Positions 31,937-41,974 are shown, numbered from the stretch's first letter. The stretch is DNA of 64,000 nucleotides from Oceanimonas marisflavi (GCF_003049725.1 NZ_QAGM01000012.1:1-64000), one strand, 5' to 3'. Notes: generated by a model from the letters alone, not told the origin. Translations and numbers: made by a program.

Positions 31937-34267
31937 TCAACGGGCGAAGTTAAAGATATCCCGCAGCCAGTCGCTGACCTGCTCACCACTTGGCAGCTCG
32001 GGCATCGACGGCTGACAGCCACGCATGGGTGGCAGGCCTCCGGTTCGTGCCGGCAACAGCCGGGTCTGCTCACAGCGAGGATCGGCAGGCTGCCCGTCAG
32101 TGATGGCAAAGTTCACCCTGTCGATGCCCGCCGGCGGGTTCAGCTCCAGAGAGTCCACTCCCCGGCCATCCAGATACCGGCTGTAAACCCGCAACGCACC
32201 ACTGGCGCCGGTCAGTCCGGTGACACCGTTATCGTCCCGCCCTACCCAGGTGGTGACCAGCTCCTCGTTATCCATGCCGGCAAACCAGGCATCACGCAGA
32301 TCGTTGGTTGTGCCGGTCTTGCCCGCCATCACCCGGTTGGGAAAGCGCGCCGCCAGATGGGCGGCGGTGCCGCCGGCAACGGTACGGGTCATGGCATACA
32401 GCCCCAGATAACCGGCTTCCGGCTCAAGCACCTGCCGAGCCTGAGCGGTATGCTGATAAATCAGCTCACCCTGCTCATCCTGAATGGCACGAATGGCGGT
32501 CAGCGGCTGATACAATCCCTGATTGGCCAGGGTCAGATACAGCTGGTTCACTTCAAGGGGCGTCAGTTCCAGGGTGCCCAGCAGCATGGATGGGTAAGGC
32601 GGCACCGGCTGCTCCACCCCCAGCCGCTTGAGGCCATCAACAATCTTGTCCAGACCCACGGCCATGCCCAGGTTGACCGTGGGCACGTTCAGGGATTTCG
32701 CCAGGGCATCCACCAGCAGCGCACTGCCGCGATACTGACGATCATAGTTCTTGGGCTGCCATACCTGGCCGCCTTCGCTGCGCAGGGTGATCGGCTCATC
32801 CTTCAGTGGCGTAGCCAGGGTATAACCGCTTTCCAGCCCGAGTGCGTAGACCGGCGGCTTGATCAGCGAGCCGATGGGCCGTCGGGCCGACAGCGCACGG
32901 TTAAAGCCGGCAAAGGCCGGATCGGCCCCGCCCACCACGGCGCTGACCTCGCCCTTGCGCCAGTTGGATACCACCATGGCGGCTTCCAGATCCTCACGCC
33001 GGGTATTGGCGCGCAACTGCCTGAGCTGCTCGGCCACCGCCTGCTCGGCGGTGTGCTGGGCAATGGGATCCAGACTGGTAAAGATACGCAGTCCGTTCTG
33101 ACTCAGAAAACCGGCGCCGAAGCGGGTTTTCAGCTCGTCCTTGAGCAGTCCCATAAAGGCCGGGGTGCGGCCATAGCCCATGCGTCCCCGTTCGATCAGC
33201 CCCAGATCCCGGCTGCTGGCCCGCTCATAGGTCTGGCGATCAATGTGGCCCTCGTTGGCCAGCAGCCGCAGCACCAGATCCCGCCGCTCCCGGGCTCGCT
33301 CGCTGTTGCGCCAGGGATCATAGAAGGAGGGCCCCTTGACCAGGGCCACCAGCAGCGCCATCTGATCCGGATTCAGCTCATTGATGGGCAGGCCGAAATA
33401 GAAATAACTGGCCAGGCCAAAGCCGTATACGCCCTTGGCGCCGTTCTGGCCCAGATAGACCTCGTTGAGATAGGCTTCGAGGATCTCGTCCTTGTCGTAG
33501 CGAAAGTCGATGATCAGGGCCATGTAGGCTTCCTGGATTTTGCGCCACAGACTGCGGTCCTGAGTCAGAAAGAAGTTCTTGGCCAGCTGCTGGGTCAGGG
33601 TGCTCCCCCCTTGCACCGTACGTCCGGCCTTGATGTTGACCACCAGGGCGCGCAGTATCGCCAGCGGCGATACGCCGTCGTGCTGGTAGAAGTCTCTGTC
33701 TTCCACCGTGATCAGCGCCTGCACCAGCAGCTCGGGAACCTGATCCAGCCGCACCAGCAGCCGGTCTTCCCGTTCATCCACGTTGAGCCGGTCGAGCAGC
33801 ACCGGATCCATGCGCGCATAGCCCAGCTCCCGGCCGTTGTCCGGGTTCTGCATGCGGCTCAGGCGCTGGCCGTCAAAGCTCAGCAACAGGGTGCGGGACT
33901 GCTCGGCGCCATCGGCAAAGTTGAACGGCCGGCGGTGGATCTCGATGCGGTTGTTGCTGACCGCATACTCGCCGGGCCGGGACGGGCTGGCCACCTTGCG
34001 GTAGTTGAGCAGCTGCAGCTCGCGCAGCATCTGGGCGTGAGACAGCTTCTGCCCCGGAAACAGTTCCAGTGGCCGGCTGTAAACCAGCGCCGGCAGCGCC
34101 CATTTCTGCCCTTCAAAGCGGGTGCGCACCTGGCTGTCCAGATAGATGCCGAAAATGCCCATCAGCACGGCACCCACCAGGGCCAGTTTAAGCATCAGTC
34201 CCCAGCCAAACCGGCGCTGCTTTTTCACCGGTTTTTTACGGGTCTTGCGGGTTGTCTTTTTTGCCAT
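31937..34267 (-). CDS. mrcB: Penicillin-binding protein 1B (bifunctional transglycosylase/transpeptidase)
   Basis: A 776-residue class A PBP that polymerises and crosslinks peptidoglycan. It has a Lys/Arg-rich cytoplasmic tail, one membrane helix (~24-44) and a UB2H-like region (the LpoB-docking domain in E. coli). The GT51 domain has catalytic Glu189 in VEDRDFYQHDG and GGSTLTQQLAKN. The transpeptidase has IGSLIKP (Ser467, Lys470), SLN and KTGT motifs. It is shorter than E. coli PBP1B (844). It lies 2 nt downstream of hrpB, the same pairing as in E. coli. Confidence 0.95.
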   Translation of the reverse strand: MAKKTTRKTRKKPVKKQRRFGWGLMLKLALVGAVLMGIFGIYLDSQVRTRFEGQKWALPALVYSRPLELFPGQKLSHAQMLRELQLLNYRKVASPSRPGEYAVSNNRIEIHRRPFNFADGAEQSRTLLLSFDGQRLSRMQNPDNGRELGYARMDPVLLDRLNVDEREDRLLVRLDQVPELLVQALITVEDRDFYQHDGVSPLAILRALVVNIKAGRTVQGGSTLTQQLAKNFFLTQDRSLWRKIQEAYMALIIDFRYDKDEILEAYLNEVYLGQNGAKGVYGFGLASYFYFGLPINELNPDQMALLVALVKGPSFYDPWRNSERARERRDLVLRLLANEGHIDRQTYERASSRDLGLIERGRMGYGRTPAFMGLLKDELKTRFGAGFLSQNGLRIFTSLDPIAQHTAEQAVAEQLRQLRANTRREDLEAAMVVSNWRKGEVSAVVGGADPAFAGFNRALSARRPIGSLIKPPVYALGLESGYTLATPLKDEPITLRSEGGQVWQPKNYDRQYRGSALLVDALAKSLNVPTVNLGMAVGLDKIVDGLKRLGVEQPVPPYPSMLLGTLELTPLEVNQLYLTLANQGLYQPLTAIRAIQDEQGELIYQHTAQARQVLEPEAGYLGLYAMTRTVAGGTAAHLAARFPNRVMAGKTGTTNDLRDAWFAGMDNEELVTTWVGRDDNGVTGLTGASGALRVYSRYLDGRGVDSLELNPPAGIDRVNFAITDGQPADPRCEQTRLLPARTGGLPPMRGCQPSMPELPSGEQVSDWLRDIFNFAR

Positions 34268-34269
34268 AA

Positions 34270-36702
34270 TCAGTGCTTCATGTATTTTTTGGTGTGCCGG
34301 GTCGGCGCCGTATTGGCGGGATCATCGGGCCACGGGTGTTTGGGGTAGCGTCCGCGCATTTCCTTTTTCACTTCCTGATAGGCTCCTGCCCAGAAAGCAG
34401 CCAGATCCCGGGTCAGCTGCAGCGGCCGGCGCGCCGGCGACAACAGCTCGAGCACCAGGGGAACCCGGCCCTCGGCCAGCAGCGGTGAGCCGGGCTGACC
34501 AAACATTTCCTGCAGCTTTACCGGCAGTACCGGATCCTCTGCTTCACGGTAGCGAATGGCGGCCTGAGTGCCAGTGGCCAGTTCAAGGTGTCCGGGTAGC
34601 AGAGTATCCAGCAATTGCCGTTGTGACCAGTCCAGCCGGCTCAGTAAAATGCCATGCCAGTCGAGCCTGGTCAGATCGTCCCAGCGCCCGAGCCCGTGCA
34701 GATGGGGCAGCAGCCAGTGCTCCGCTTCGGCCAGCCAGGTGGCTTCATCACATTCCGCAAAGCCTTTGTCGGCCAGTTTTTGTCCGGCCAGTGTCATTCG
34801 TAACCAGGTTTGCCGGGCCTTTTCATTCAGGGGCAAGGCGGCCCAGCCCCGTTTTTGCAGCTCCTGCAACAGGCACAGGGCCTTTTGCTCGGGGCTGACC
34901 GAATCCAGTGGCGTACGCCTGAGCACCAGCTTGCCAAAACACCAGTGGCGCTCGGCCCGAACCCGGTTGGCATCGCCGTCCCACTCCAGTTGTTCCCGCT
35001 CACTGAAGCGTTTCGGCACAAAGCGCTGCAACTGCGCCAGCGTCACTGGCTCGGCGGCCTGCACAAACACACCCCGATCGCCCCGCCCGAGAGCCGCCAC
35101 CGCCAGCCAGTCCTTGCCGGTGAGCGGGCTGCCCTCGGGCAGATCGGCGCTGAGGCCACCGGCCAGGCCATAGCGTCTCCCCTTGCGCAGCTGACCTACC
35201 CACTCGGGCCTGGCGTTGGCCAGCAGGGGGCCCACATAGGTGCCCACCGGATCGGCCATGGGCTGGCCGGCCCGCTCAAACCAGCGCCGGGCGGCGGTTT
35301 TCAGCCGCCCTCTCGCCGCCAGCAGCTGGCCCGACAGCGGCCCGTCGCCGGGACGGCTTTCTTCCAGCAGCGCCAGCAGCCAGGCCGCGTCGGCCAGGGC
35401 GCCATCGTGGCCCTGTTGCTGCCATTCAAGAGCGGTCAGCAGCAGCTGTCCCAGCCAGGGCTCGGTGCCCAGCTGCCAGACCCGGCGGCCCAGAGGAGTG
35501 AGCTGATTACCAGCCAGCAGCCCCAGCGCCGCCAGTCGGGCCCGGGCCGCCGCCAGCAAGGGGGCCGGCGGCGGCGTCAGCAGCGGCAACTGCTCGGGCT
35601 CGGCGCCCCATGCGGCGCACTCCAGTACAAAACCGGCCAGATCACTCAGTTCAATTTCCGCCGGCCGGCGCGGTGCCAGCCGCTCCTGCTGCTCTCTGCT
35701 CCACAAGCGAATGCAGATGCCCGGCTGCAGTCGCCCGGCCCGGCCGGCCCGCTGGGTGGCCGAGGCCTGACCAATCAGCCGGCTTTGCAGCTGGGTCAGG
35801 CCGGCCTCGGGGTCAAAGCGGGCCTGACGTTCCAGCCCCGAGTCCACCACCATGCGAATGCCTTCAATGGTGAGCGAGGTTTCCGCCACATTGGTGGCCA
35901 GCACCACCTTGCGCCGGCCTTCGGCCGCCGGGGCGATGGCCGCCTGTTGCTCGGCAAGGGAAAGACGGCCATAAAGCGGCCTGAGTTCCACTTCGCCGGG
36001 CAACCGCTCCCTCAGCCACTCTTCGGACCGGCGTATTTCCCGCTCGCCGGGCAAAAACGCCAGCAGGCTGCCCGGCTCACGGTCAAGGGCATCGAGCACC
36101 GCCCGGCCCAGATTTTCCTCCAGAGGGCTGTGCTGGTTGCGGGGGCGATATTCCAGTTCAACGGGAAAGCTGCGGCCCTGACTCACCACCAGCTCGGCAC
36201 CGGGCAGCAGGGCGTCCAGCGCCAGGCCCTCCAAGGTGGCCGACATCACCATGATTTTGAGATCATCGCGCAGCGCCTGGCATTCCAGGGCAAAGGCCAG
36301 GGCCAGATCCGCCTGCAGACTGCGCTCGTGGAACTCGTCAAAAATGAGTAACGACACGCCGTTCAGCTCGGGATCCGCCTGCAACATACGGGTCAGCACC
36401 CCTTCGGTGACCACCTCCAGCCGGGTCTGTTTGCCGCTGCGGCTTTCGCCACGCGTACGGTAGCCCACCGTCTGGCCGGGCTGCTCACCCAGCTGGCTGG
36501 CCAGATACTGGGCGATGCTGCGGGCCGCCAGCCGGCGTGGTTCCAGCATAATAATGCGGCCGTCAATGGCCGGCTGTTGCAGCAGCCACAGCGGCAGCCA
36601 GGTGGACTTGCCGGCGCCGGGAGGCGCCTCGATGATGATCTGACTGGCCGCCAGCGCCTGTTGCAGGCGGGGCAGGGCCTCTGTGATGGGTAGCTGATTC
36701 AC
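34270..36702 (-). CDS. hrpB: ATP-dependent helicase HrpB
   Basis: An 810-residue DEAH-box helicase; cellular role not well defined. The motifs in order are APPGAGKST (I), FDEFHER (II, DEFH), SATL (III), TNVAETSLTI (V) and QRAGRAGR (VI). The HrpB-specific C-terminal region carries VPKRFSERE. The start is GTG (MNQLPITEALP) with no strong ribosome site; the N-terminus aligns with E. coli HrpB. Divergent from thpR across a repeat-containing gap. Confidence 0.94.
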   Translation of the reverse strand: MNQLPITEALPRLQQALAASQIIIEAPPGAGKSTWLPLWLLQQPAIDGRIIMLEPRRLAARSIAQYLASQLGEQPGQTVGYRTRGESRSGKQTRLEVVTEGVLTRMLQADPELNGVSLLIFDEFHERSLQADLALAFALECQALRDDLKIMVMSATLEGLALDALLPGAELVVSQGRSFPVELEYRPRNQHSPLEENLGRAVLDALDREPGSLLAFLPGEREIRRSEEWLRERLPGEVELRPLYGRLSLAEQQAAIAPAAEGRRKVVLATNVAETSLTIEGIRMVVDSGLERQARFDPEAGLTQLQSRLIGQASATQRAGRAGRLQPGICIRLWSREQQERLAPRRPAEIELSDLAGFVLECAAWGAEPEQLPLLTPPPAPLLAAARARLAALGLLAGNQLTPLGRRVWQLGTEPWLGQLLLTALEWQQQGHDGALADAAWLLALLEESRPGDGPLSGQLLAARGRLKTAARRWFERAGQPMADPVGTYVGPLLANARPEWVGQLRKGRRYGLAGGLSADLPEGSPLTGKDWLAVAALGRGDRGVFVQAAEPVTLAQLQRFVPKRFSEREQLEWDGDANRVRAERHWCFGKLVLRRTPLDSVSPEQKALCLLQELQKRGWAALPLNEKARQTWLRMTLAGQKLADKGFAECDEATWLAEAEHWLLPHLHGLGRWDDLTRLDWHGILLSRLDWSQRQLLDTLLPGHLELATGTQAAIRYREAEDPVLPVKLQEMFGQPGSPLLAEGRVPLVLELLSPARRPLQLTRDLAAFWAGAYQEVKKEMRGRYPKHPWPDDPANTAPTRHTKKYMKH

Positions 36703-36801
36703 ACTGTTACTCGGCTGGCTTTAAACCGCTATATTGTGCCAAAAGCCCATGCAAAGGACTATGAGACTAATGCGGCTGCCATGGCACAGGCCAGGAACGC
36801 T

Positions 36802-36913
36802 GCAGCAACAGGGTTACCTTACATTCACACGCTACAAGCACATCCATGTGGCGCTCGGCAAATGCCGTCCCTGGCATTTGACGGTGAATGCGGTAATCCC
36901 TGCTACTGCCGCT
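36802..36913. repeat. Modular palindromic intergenic repeat, family 1, copy D
   Basis: Outer arms GCAGCAACAGGGTTACC and GGTAATCCCTGCTACTGC enclose GCACATCCATGTGGCGC and CAAATGCCGTCCCTGGCATTTG, the reverse orientation of copy C. It sits between divergent hrpB and thpR, about 30 nt before the thpR start, so it lies in the promoter region of one or both genes. Confidence 0.85.
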
Positions 36914-36942
36914 TTGGCAAAAGCCGGGCAAGGAGGATATAA

Positions 36943-37464
36943 ATGGCAAGCGATGACAACCGGCTGTTTCTGGCGTTTCCCGCCGAGGAGCTGGCCTTAC
37001 CACTGAAAACACTGCAGCAGCGGCTGGATTTGTCCGGCCGGCGCATTCCGCCGGAGCAGCTGCACCTGACCCTGCACTTTCTTGGCCAGTGCAGCCCGGA
37101 ACAGCAGGCCTCCTTGCTCGAACAACTGAACCGCCTGCCCCTGCCCGGCTTTGAACTGACGCTGGACCGGCTGGGCTGCTTTTCCCGGGCCGGGGTAGTA
37201 TGGCTGGGACCGAGCACACCGCCAGCTGCGCTGATGACGCTGGCCGACACCGTGGAGCTGAAATGCCGAGCCCTTGGTGTGGGCAAGCCCCACAGGGCCT
37301 ACCGCCCCCACATCACCCTGTTTCGCCATTGCAAAACCGATGTTCTGCCCGCCATCGCCCCCCTTCCTTACCGACCTCAGTCCCTGTGCCTATACCGCTC
37401 CACCCTCACCGACCAGGGTCCGGAGTACCACTGCCTCAAGCGCTGGGAGCTGAAGAGGGAATAG
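36943..37464 (+). CDS. thpR: RNA 2',3'-cyclic phosphodiesterase (LigT family)
   Basis: A 173-residue 2H phosphoesterase that opens 2',3'-cyclic phosphates and can join some tRNA halves in vitro. The two catalytic motifs are HLTLHF (~42) and HITLFR (~123). Starts with a strong AAGGAGG 7 nt upstream. Its place between hrpB and sfsA matches E. coli. Confidence 0.92.
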   Translation: MASDDNRLFLAFPAEELALPLKTLQQRLDLSGRRIPPEQLHLTLHFLGQCSPEQQASLLEQLNRLPLPGFELTLDRLGCFSRAGVVWLGPSTPPAALMTLADTVELKCRALGVGKPHRAYRPHITLFRHCKTDVLPAIAPLPYRPQSLCLYRSTLTDQGPEYHCLKRWELKRE

Positions 37465-37515
37465 GGACTGGGGATTAGGGAATGGATAACTACACAAACA
37501 GCGCCGGGTTGACTT

Positions 37516-37629
37516 GCGGTGATAACCGGGATTGCCGTATTCGACCGTCACATGCCAGGGATGGCATGTGCCGAGCGTCCCAAGGAAGGGCTCGAAGCGT
37601 GTCGAAGGAGGCAACCCGGTTATCGCTGC
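37516..37629. repeat. Modular palindromic intergenic repeat, family 1, copy E
   Basis: Arms GCGGTGATAACCGGGATTGCC and GGCAACCCGGTTATCGCTGC replace the AACAGCAGGG/CCCTGCTG arms of copies B and C. The change occurs on both sides so pairing is kept. The core hairpin CACATGCCAGGGATGGCATG is identical to copy C. It lies between the convergent thpR and sfsA genes. Confidence 0.88.
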
Positions 37630-37672
37630 ACGACACCGATCCCGCAGGCGGCTTTCAACGGCACCTCGTTGT

Positions 37673-38377
37673 TTAAACCTTCACCGATACCGGTTCGGTC
37701 AGGGTCATGCCCTTGGGGGAGATGTCCGCCTTCCAGGCCAGGCATTCCACACCGGCGGCCACGGCCTCACGCACCAGAGCGGCATATTTTGAATCCAGAT
37801 GTTCGGCGGGGCTGACCCGTTCAATGCCGGTGTGCAACACGCAAAACAGCATGACGGCTCTGTGCCCGGCCTGGGCGCATTCCATCAGCTCGCGCACATG
37901 CTTCTGTGCCCGCACGCTCTGGGTATCGGGAAAAAAGCCCTGTCCTTCCCCTTCGTGCAGGGTCACGCTTTTCACCTCCACATAACAGTCGGGCCGGCCG
38001 GTGCCGCTCAGCAGAAAATCGATACGGCTGTTCTCGGCGCCGTAGCGTACTTCGGCACGCACTTGTTCATAGCCGGCCAGCGCCGGTATGCGCTGCTCAC
38101 TCAGCGCCTCGGCCACCAGCTGGTTGGCCCGGGTCGTGTTGACACAGATAAAGTGTCCGGCGTCATCCCGGCTCAGCTCCCAGGTGTGGGCATACTTTCG
38201 TTTGGGATTGTCGGACGTGGAGTAATACACCGCCCAGCCCGGCTCGGCGCAGCCGGTCATGCGGCCGGTATTGGGGCAATGCAGCGTCAGTGTTTGATCG
38301 TCGACGATGATGTCGGCCAGAAAGCGTTTGTAACGCTGGATCAGTCGCCCGCGGCCCAGGGCTGAGAAAAAACGCAA
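37673..38377 (-). CDS. sfsA: Sugar fermentation stimulation protein SfsA
   Basis: 234 residues with a TTG start, exactly the E. coli length. LIQRYKRFLADI aligns at residue 12 as in E. coli. HCPNTGRMTGC, STSDNPKRKYAHTWEL and SRIDFLL..RPDCYVEVKSVTL are conserved; the last resembles a nuclease-type core. An ATG 39 codons upstream gives residues with no match to SfsA, while AGG lies about 8 nt before the TTG. Function still poorly defined: reported as a DNA-binding regulator of maltose genes, or nuclease-like by fold. Confidence 0.9.
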   Translation of the reverse strand: MRFFSALGRGRLIQRYKRFLADIIVDDQTLTLHCPNTGRMTGCAEPGWAVYYSTSDNPKRKYAHTWELSRDDAGHFICVNTTRANQLVAEALSEQRIPALAGYEQVRAEVRYGAENSRIDFLLSGTGRPDCYVEVKSVTLHEGEGQGFFPDTQSVRAQKHVRELMECAQAGHRAVMLFCVLHTGIERVSPAEHLDSKYAALVREAVAAGVECLAWKADISPKGMTLTEPVSVKV

Positions 38378-38580
38378 AATAATACCTATAGTTGTGGGAA
38401 TGATGTGAGACGTGAAATGGTAACCGTAGCAATAGCCTGAGCTCCAGACTTGAAAAGAGGCCGCACCGCCCCCATCTGGTGGACTCACCAACATGAATCA
38501 TGGGTTCTATTGAGTGATGGTCGTGGTTCGACCGGCCAATGCCGTTCAGCAACCACTTTCGCAGAAACGGCACGGTAAAA

Positions 38581-38610
38581 TTGCGTTGCCAATGCGCTTT
38601 CTGCTATAGA
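38581..38610 (+). promoter_or_regulatory. dksA promoter
   Basis: TTGCGT (38581-38586), 18-bp spacer, TATAGA (38605-38610), about 55 nt before the dksA ATG. The 286-nt gap back to sfsA shows no other clear feature. Confidence 0.6.
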
Positions 38611-38663
38611 TAGCCGCTTCTCAAATTAGGTTGGCGCAATATTTGCTTTTTAGGAGATACGGA

Positions 38664-39116
38664 ATGCCAGCAATCGAAACCAAAAAATCTCTCGGTATTC
38701 TGGCCATTGCCGGTGTTGAGCCCTACCAGGCCAAGCCCGATGAAGAATACATGAACGAAGCGCAGAAAACGCACTTCCGCAAAATTCTGGGTGCCTGGCG
38801 CAATCAATTGCGCGAAGAAGTGGATCGTACCGTGGGCCACATGAAGGACGAGGCCGCCAACTTCCCGGATCCGGTAGACAGAGCCGCCCAGGAAGAAGAG
38901 TTCGCCCTTGAGCTGCGCGCCCGGGACCGGGAACGCAAGCTGATCAAGAAAATTGAAAAGACCCTGCAGAAAATCGAGGACGACGACTTCGGCTTTTGCG
39001 AGCACTGTGGCGTGGAAATCGGCATTCGCCGTCTTGAAGCCCGCCCCACTGCCGATCTGTGCATAGACTGCAAGACCCTGGCCGAGATCAAGGAAAAGCA
39101 GATGGCCGGTTACTGA
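38664..39116 (+). CDS. dksA: RNA polymerase-binding transcription factor DksA
   Basis: A 150-residue secondary-channel factor that acts with ppGpp, for instance at rrn P1 promoters like that at the left end of this window. The coiled-coil tip carries the acidic pair in [14 protein letters not shown]. The four-Cys zinc finger is [17 protein letters not shown]...CIDC. It starts [11 protein letters not shown] after AGGAG at 8 nt; eleven upstream in-frame codons are excluded. Between sfsA and gluQ, as in E. coli. Confidence 0.97.
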   Translation: MPAIETKKSLGILAIAGVEPYQAKPDEEYMNEAQKTHFRKILGAWRNQLREEVDRTVGHMKDEAANFPDPVDRAAQEEEFALELRARDRERKLIKKIEKTLQKIEDDDFGFCEHCGVEIGIRRLEARPTADLCIDCKTLAEIKEKQMAGY

Positions 39117-39131
39117 CCGGCCCGTTACGCC

Positions 39132-40055
39132 ATGAACACCACTGCGCCCGACCGCTACACAGGGCGCTTTGCTCCCTCTCCCAGCGGTCCCCTTCATTTC
39201 GGCTCCCTTGTCGCCGCCCTTGGCAGCTACCTGCAGGCACGCAGCCTGGCGGGGCGCTGGCTGGTGCGCATGGAAGATCTGGATCCGCCCCGGGAAGTAC
39301 CGGGAGCGGCAGATGACATACTGCGTACTCTGGAGGTCTTTGGCCTGCACTGGGACGGCGAGCTGGTGTATCAGAGCCGTCGTCACGGCCGTTATCAGGA
39401 AATACTGGACGACTGGGCAGACCGGGGCCTGACCTACCACTGTCACTGCACCCGCAAGCAGATTGCCGCCACAGGCGGCCTCTATAGCGGACACTGCCGC
39501 GAGCTGGGACTGCCGGCCCACAATGCCGCCGTGCGCCTGAAAATGACCACGCCCGTGTATCGTTTTCATGATCACTTGCAGGGTGACGTGAGTGTCGCCG
39601 AGCGGCTTTCGGAAGAGGATTTTATCGTACGCCGGCGCGATGGCCTCTACGCCTACAACCTGGCGGTGGTGATCGACGACATGGACGCCGGCATCACAGA
39701 AGTGGTGCGCGGTGCCGATCTGCTGGAACCCACGGTGCGCCAGATTGCCCTTTACCGGCTGCTGAACGCCCCCGAACCCGGCTGGCTGCACCTGCCGCTG
39801 GCGGTGCACGCTGGTCACAAGCTGTCGAAACAGAACCATGCACCACCGCTGGACAAGCGGGCGCCGGGCCCCGCCCTGTGGCAGGCGCTGGCCTTTCTCG
39901 GCCAGCAACCGCCGGCGGCACTGTTTGGCGCCGGTGCGGCCGAGCTGCTGGCCTGGGCAGTGCCCCACTGGCGGCTGGAACGAGTGCCAAAAGGGCCACA
40001 CATCGAGCTGAAGTGCGCCGACAGTTCGCATTTTCAGCGCCCTGCGCTATCATAG
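39132..40055 (+). CDS. gluQ: Glutamyl-Q tRNA(Asp) synthetase
   Basis: A 307-residue paralogue of the GluRS catalytic domain that attaches glutamate to queuosine in tRNA-Asp. The HIGH-equivalent lies in GRFAPSPSGPLHFGS. It lacks the anticodon-binding domain. Zn-type cysteines sit in CHCTRK...YSGHC, and the KMSKS equivalent is KLSKQN. Fifteen nt after dksA; probably one transcript with it and pcnB. Confidence 0.94.
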   Translation: MNTTAPDRYTGRFAPSPSGPLHFGSLVAALGSYLQARSLAGRWLVRMEDLDPPREVPGAADDILRTLEVFGLHWDGELVYQSRRHGRYQEILDDWADRGLTYHCHCTRKQIAATGGLYSGHCRELGLPAHNAAVRLKMTTPVYRFHDHLQGDVSVAERLSEEDFIVRRRDGLYAYNLAVVIDDMDAGITEVVRGADLLEPTVRQIALYRLLNAPEPGWLHLPLAVHAGHKLSKQNHAPPLDKRAPGPALWQALAFLGQQPPAALFGAGAAELLAWAVPHWRLERVPKGPHIELKCADSSHFQRPALS

Positions 40056-40094
40056 TGCGCCGATTTTTCAACCCCGAGCCCCGCGAGGTGTCCC

Positions 40095-41477
40095 ATTTTT
40101 TCCCAGATTGCCGGCTTTTGTAAAAAGCTGCTGACCCGACAACAGGAGGCGTTGCCCTTGCAACCCGTGGTACTGACGCGCGACCAGCACGGTATTTCGC
40201 GCCGACAAATCAGTGAAAACGCCCTCAAGGTGCTCTATCGCCTGAACAAGGCTGGCTTTGACGCCTACCTGGTGGGCGGTGGCGTGCGCGACCTGCTGCT
40301 GGGGCGCCAGCCCAAGGACTTTGACGTGGCCACCAATGCCACGCCCGAACAGGTCAAGGGGCTGTTCAGCAACTGCCGGCTGGTGGGACGCCGCTTTCGC
40401 CTGGCCCATGTGCTGTTTGGCCGCGACGTGATCGAAGTGGCCACCCTGCGCGGCCATCATCACAGCGTTGACACCAGCAAGCACATCTCCGCCCGCTCCA
40501 AGGAAGGCATGCTGCTGCGCGACAATGTCTACGGCACCATAGAGGAAGATGCCGAGCGCCGCGACTTCACCGTCAACGCCCTCTACTACAACATTGCCGA
40601 CTTTACCGTGCACGGCTTTGCCGGCGGCCTGGCGGATCTGGAAGCCCGCCGGCTGGAGCTGATTGGCGACCCCGAAACCCGCTACCGGGAAGATCCGGTG
40701 CGCATGCTGCGGGCAGTGCGTTTCTCCGCCAAGCTGGGACTGTCCATCAGCCCGCGCACCGAGGCCCCGATCAAGGAGCTGGCCCCGCTGCTGGCCGATA
40801 TTCCCCCGGCCCGGCTGTTTGAGGAAACCCTCAAGCTGCTGCTGGCCGGACAGGGCGTGGAAACCTACCGCCAGCTGCAACACTACGGCCTGTTTGCGCC
40901 GCTGTTTCCGGAAGCCGCCGAAGTCATGGGCCGGGGCAACAACCGTTACGGCCGCTTTATCGAGCTGGCCCTGGCCAACACCGACGAACGCATCGCCCAG
41001 GATCTGCGAGTCACCCCCGCCTTCCTCTACGCTGCGCTGCTGTGGGGCCCGGTGGAAACCCGCACTCAGGAATTCGTTAACGAGGGTGGTCTGGGTTATC
41101 ACGACGCCTTTATGCTGGCCGCCGACGACGTGATTGGCCGCCAGGTAAAAAGCGTGGCCATTCCGCGCCGCTTCAGCACCGTAGTGCGCGATATCTGGCA
41201 ACTGCAGGACCGGCTCACCAAGCGTGCCGGCAAGCGCCCGTTCCGTTTGCTGGAGCACCCCAAGTTCCGCGCCGGCTACGACTTTCTGCTGCTGCGGGCC
41301 GAGCTGGATCCGCGTCTGAAGGAGCTGGCCGACTGGTGGACCGAATTCCAGCAGGCCAATCCGGTAGACCGTCAGCAGCTGAGCCGCAACAGTCAGCGGG
41401 ACAACGGCAATAACGAAGGTGGCGAGCGCAAACGCAAGCGTCCTCGCCGCCGGCCGCGCCGGAGAAAAGAGTCGTGA
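40095..41477 (+). CDS. pcnB: Poly(A) polymerase I, with probable ATT start codon
   Basis: 460 residues if translation starts at the ATT at 40095. Adds 3' poly(A) tails that promote RNA decay. [12 protein letters not shown] and [15 protein letters not shown] are the nucleotidyltransferase motifs; GRRFRLAHV follows, and the C-terminus is a basic [13 protein letters not shown] tail. The frame upstream of the first ordinary start (TTG at 40152) encodes [18 protein letters not shown], which lines up with the E. coli PcnB N-terminus (FTRVANFCRKVLSREE), known to start at AUU. GAGGTG lies 4 nt before the ATT. No in-frame ATG or GTG exists there. If the TTG is used instead, the protein is 441 aa. Confidence 0.93.
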   Translation: MFSQIAGFCKKLLTRQQEALPLQPVVLTRDQHGISRRQISENALKVLYRLNKAGFDAYLVGGGVRDLLLGRQPKDFDVATNATPEQVKGLFSNCRLVGRRFRLAHVLFGRDVIEVATLRGHHHSVDTSKHISARSKEGMLLRDNVYGTIEEDAERRDFTVNALYYNIADFTVHGFAGGLADLEARRLELIGDPETRYREDPVRMLRAVRFSAKLGLSISPRTEAPIKELAPLLADIPPARLFEETLKLLLAGQGVETYRQLQHYGLFAPLFPEAAEVMGRGNNRYGRFIELALANTDERIAQDLRVTPAFLYAALLWGPVETRTQEFVNEGGLGYHDAFMLAADDVIGRQVKSVAIPRRFSTVVRDIWQLQDRLTKRAGKRPFRLLEHPKFRAGYDFLLLRAELDPRLKELADWWTEFQQANPVDRQQLSRNSQRDNGNNEGGERKRKRPRRRPRRRKES

Positions 41478-41962
41478 CCACCGTTTACGTCGCCCTGGGT
41501 GCCAATCTGAATGCCCCCCTGGCGCGCATTCGCGCCGCCCAGCAGGCCCTGCAGGCGCTGGCCGAGCCCGGCAGCCTGCGTCACTCGCCGCTGTACAGCA
41601 GCAAGCCGATGGGTCCGGCCGATCAGCCCGACTACATCAACGGTGTCTCGGTATTTGACACTCAGCTGGCCCCTCACGCCCTGCTCGATGCCCTGCAAGG
41701 CATCGAGCAGCAGGAAGGCCGGGTGCGCAAGGACGAACGCTGGGGCCCCCGGGCGCTCGATCTCGACCTGCTGCTCTATGGTGAGCAGCGTATCGACGAC
41801 GAGCGCCTGACCGTGCCCCACTACGGCATGAAGCAACGGGAATTCGTACTTTACCCGCTGGCGGATCTGGCCCCCGGCCTGATTTTACCCTGCGGCACAC
41901 CTCTCTCCTCCCTGCTGCAACAGTGCCCTCTTAACGGCATGACCCCGCTGCCCGAGCAGTAA
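41474..41962 (+). CDS. folK: 6-hydroxymethyl-7,8-dihydropterin pyrophosphokinase
   Basis: A 162-residue HPPK of the folate pathway (E. coli: 159). [29 protein letters not shown] and [21 protein letters not shown], with the Mg-binding DLD, are diagnostic. It starts at GTG overlapping the pcnB stop by 4 nt (GTGA). Twelve nt before panB, giving pcnB-folK-panB-panC in one run. Confidence 0.95.
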   Translation: MTTVYVALGANLNAPLARIRAAQQALQALAEPGSLRHSPLYSSKPMGPADQPDYINGVSVFDTQLAPHALLDALQGIEQQEGRVRKDERWGPRALDLDLLLYGEQRIDDERLTVPHYGMKQREFVLYPLADLAPGLILPCGTPLSSLLQQCPLNGMTPLPEQ

Positions 41963-41974
41963 CAGGAAACCATA

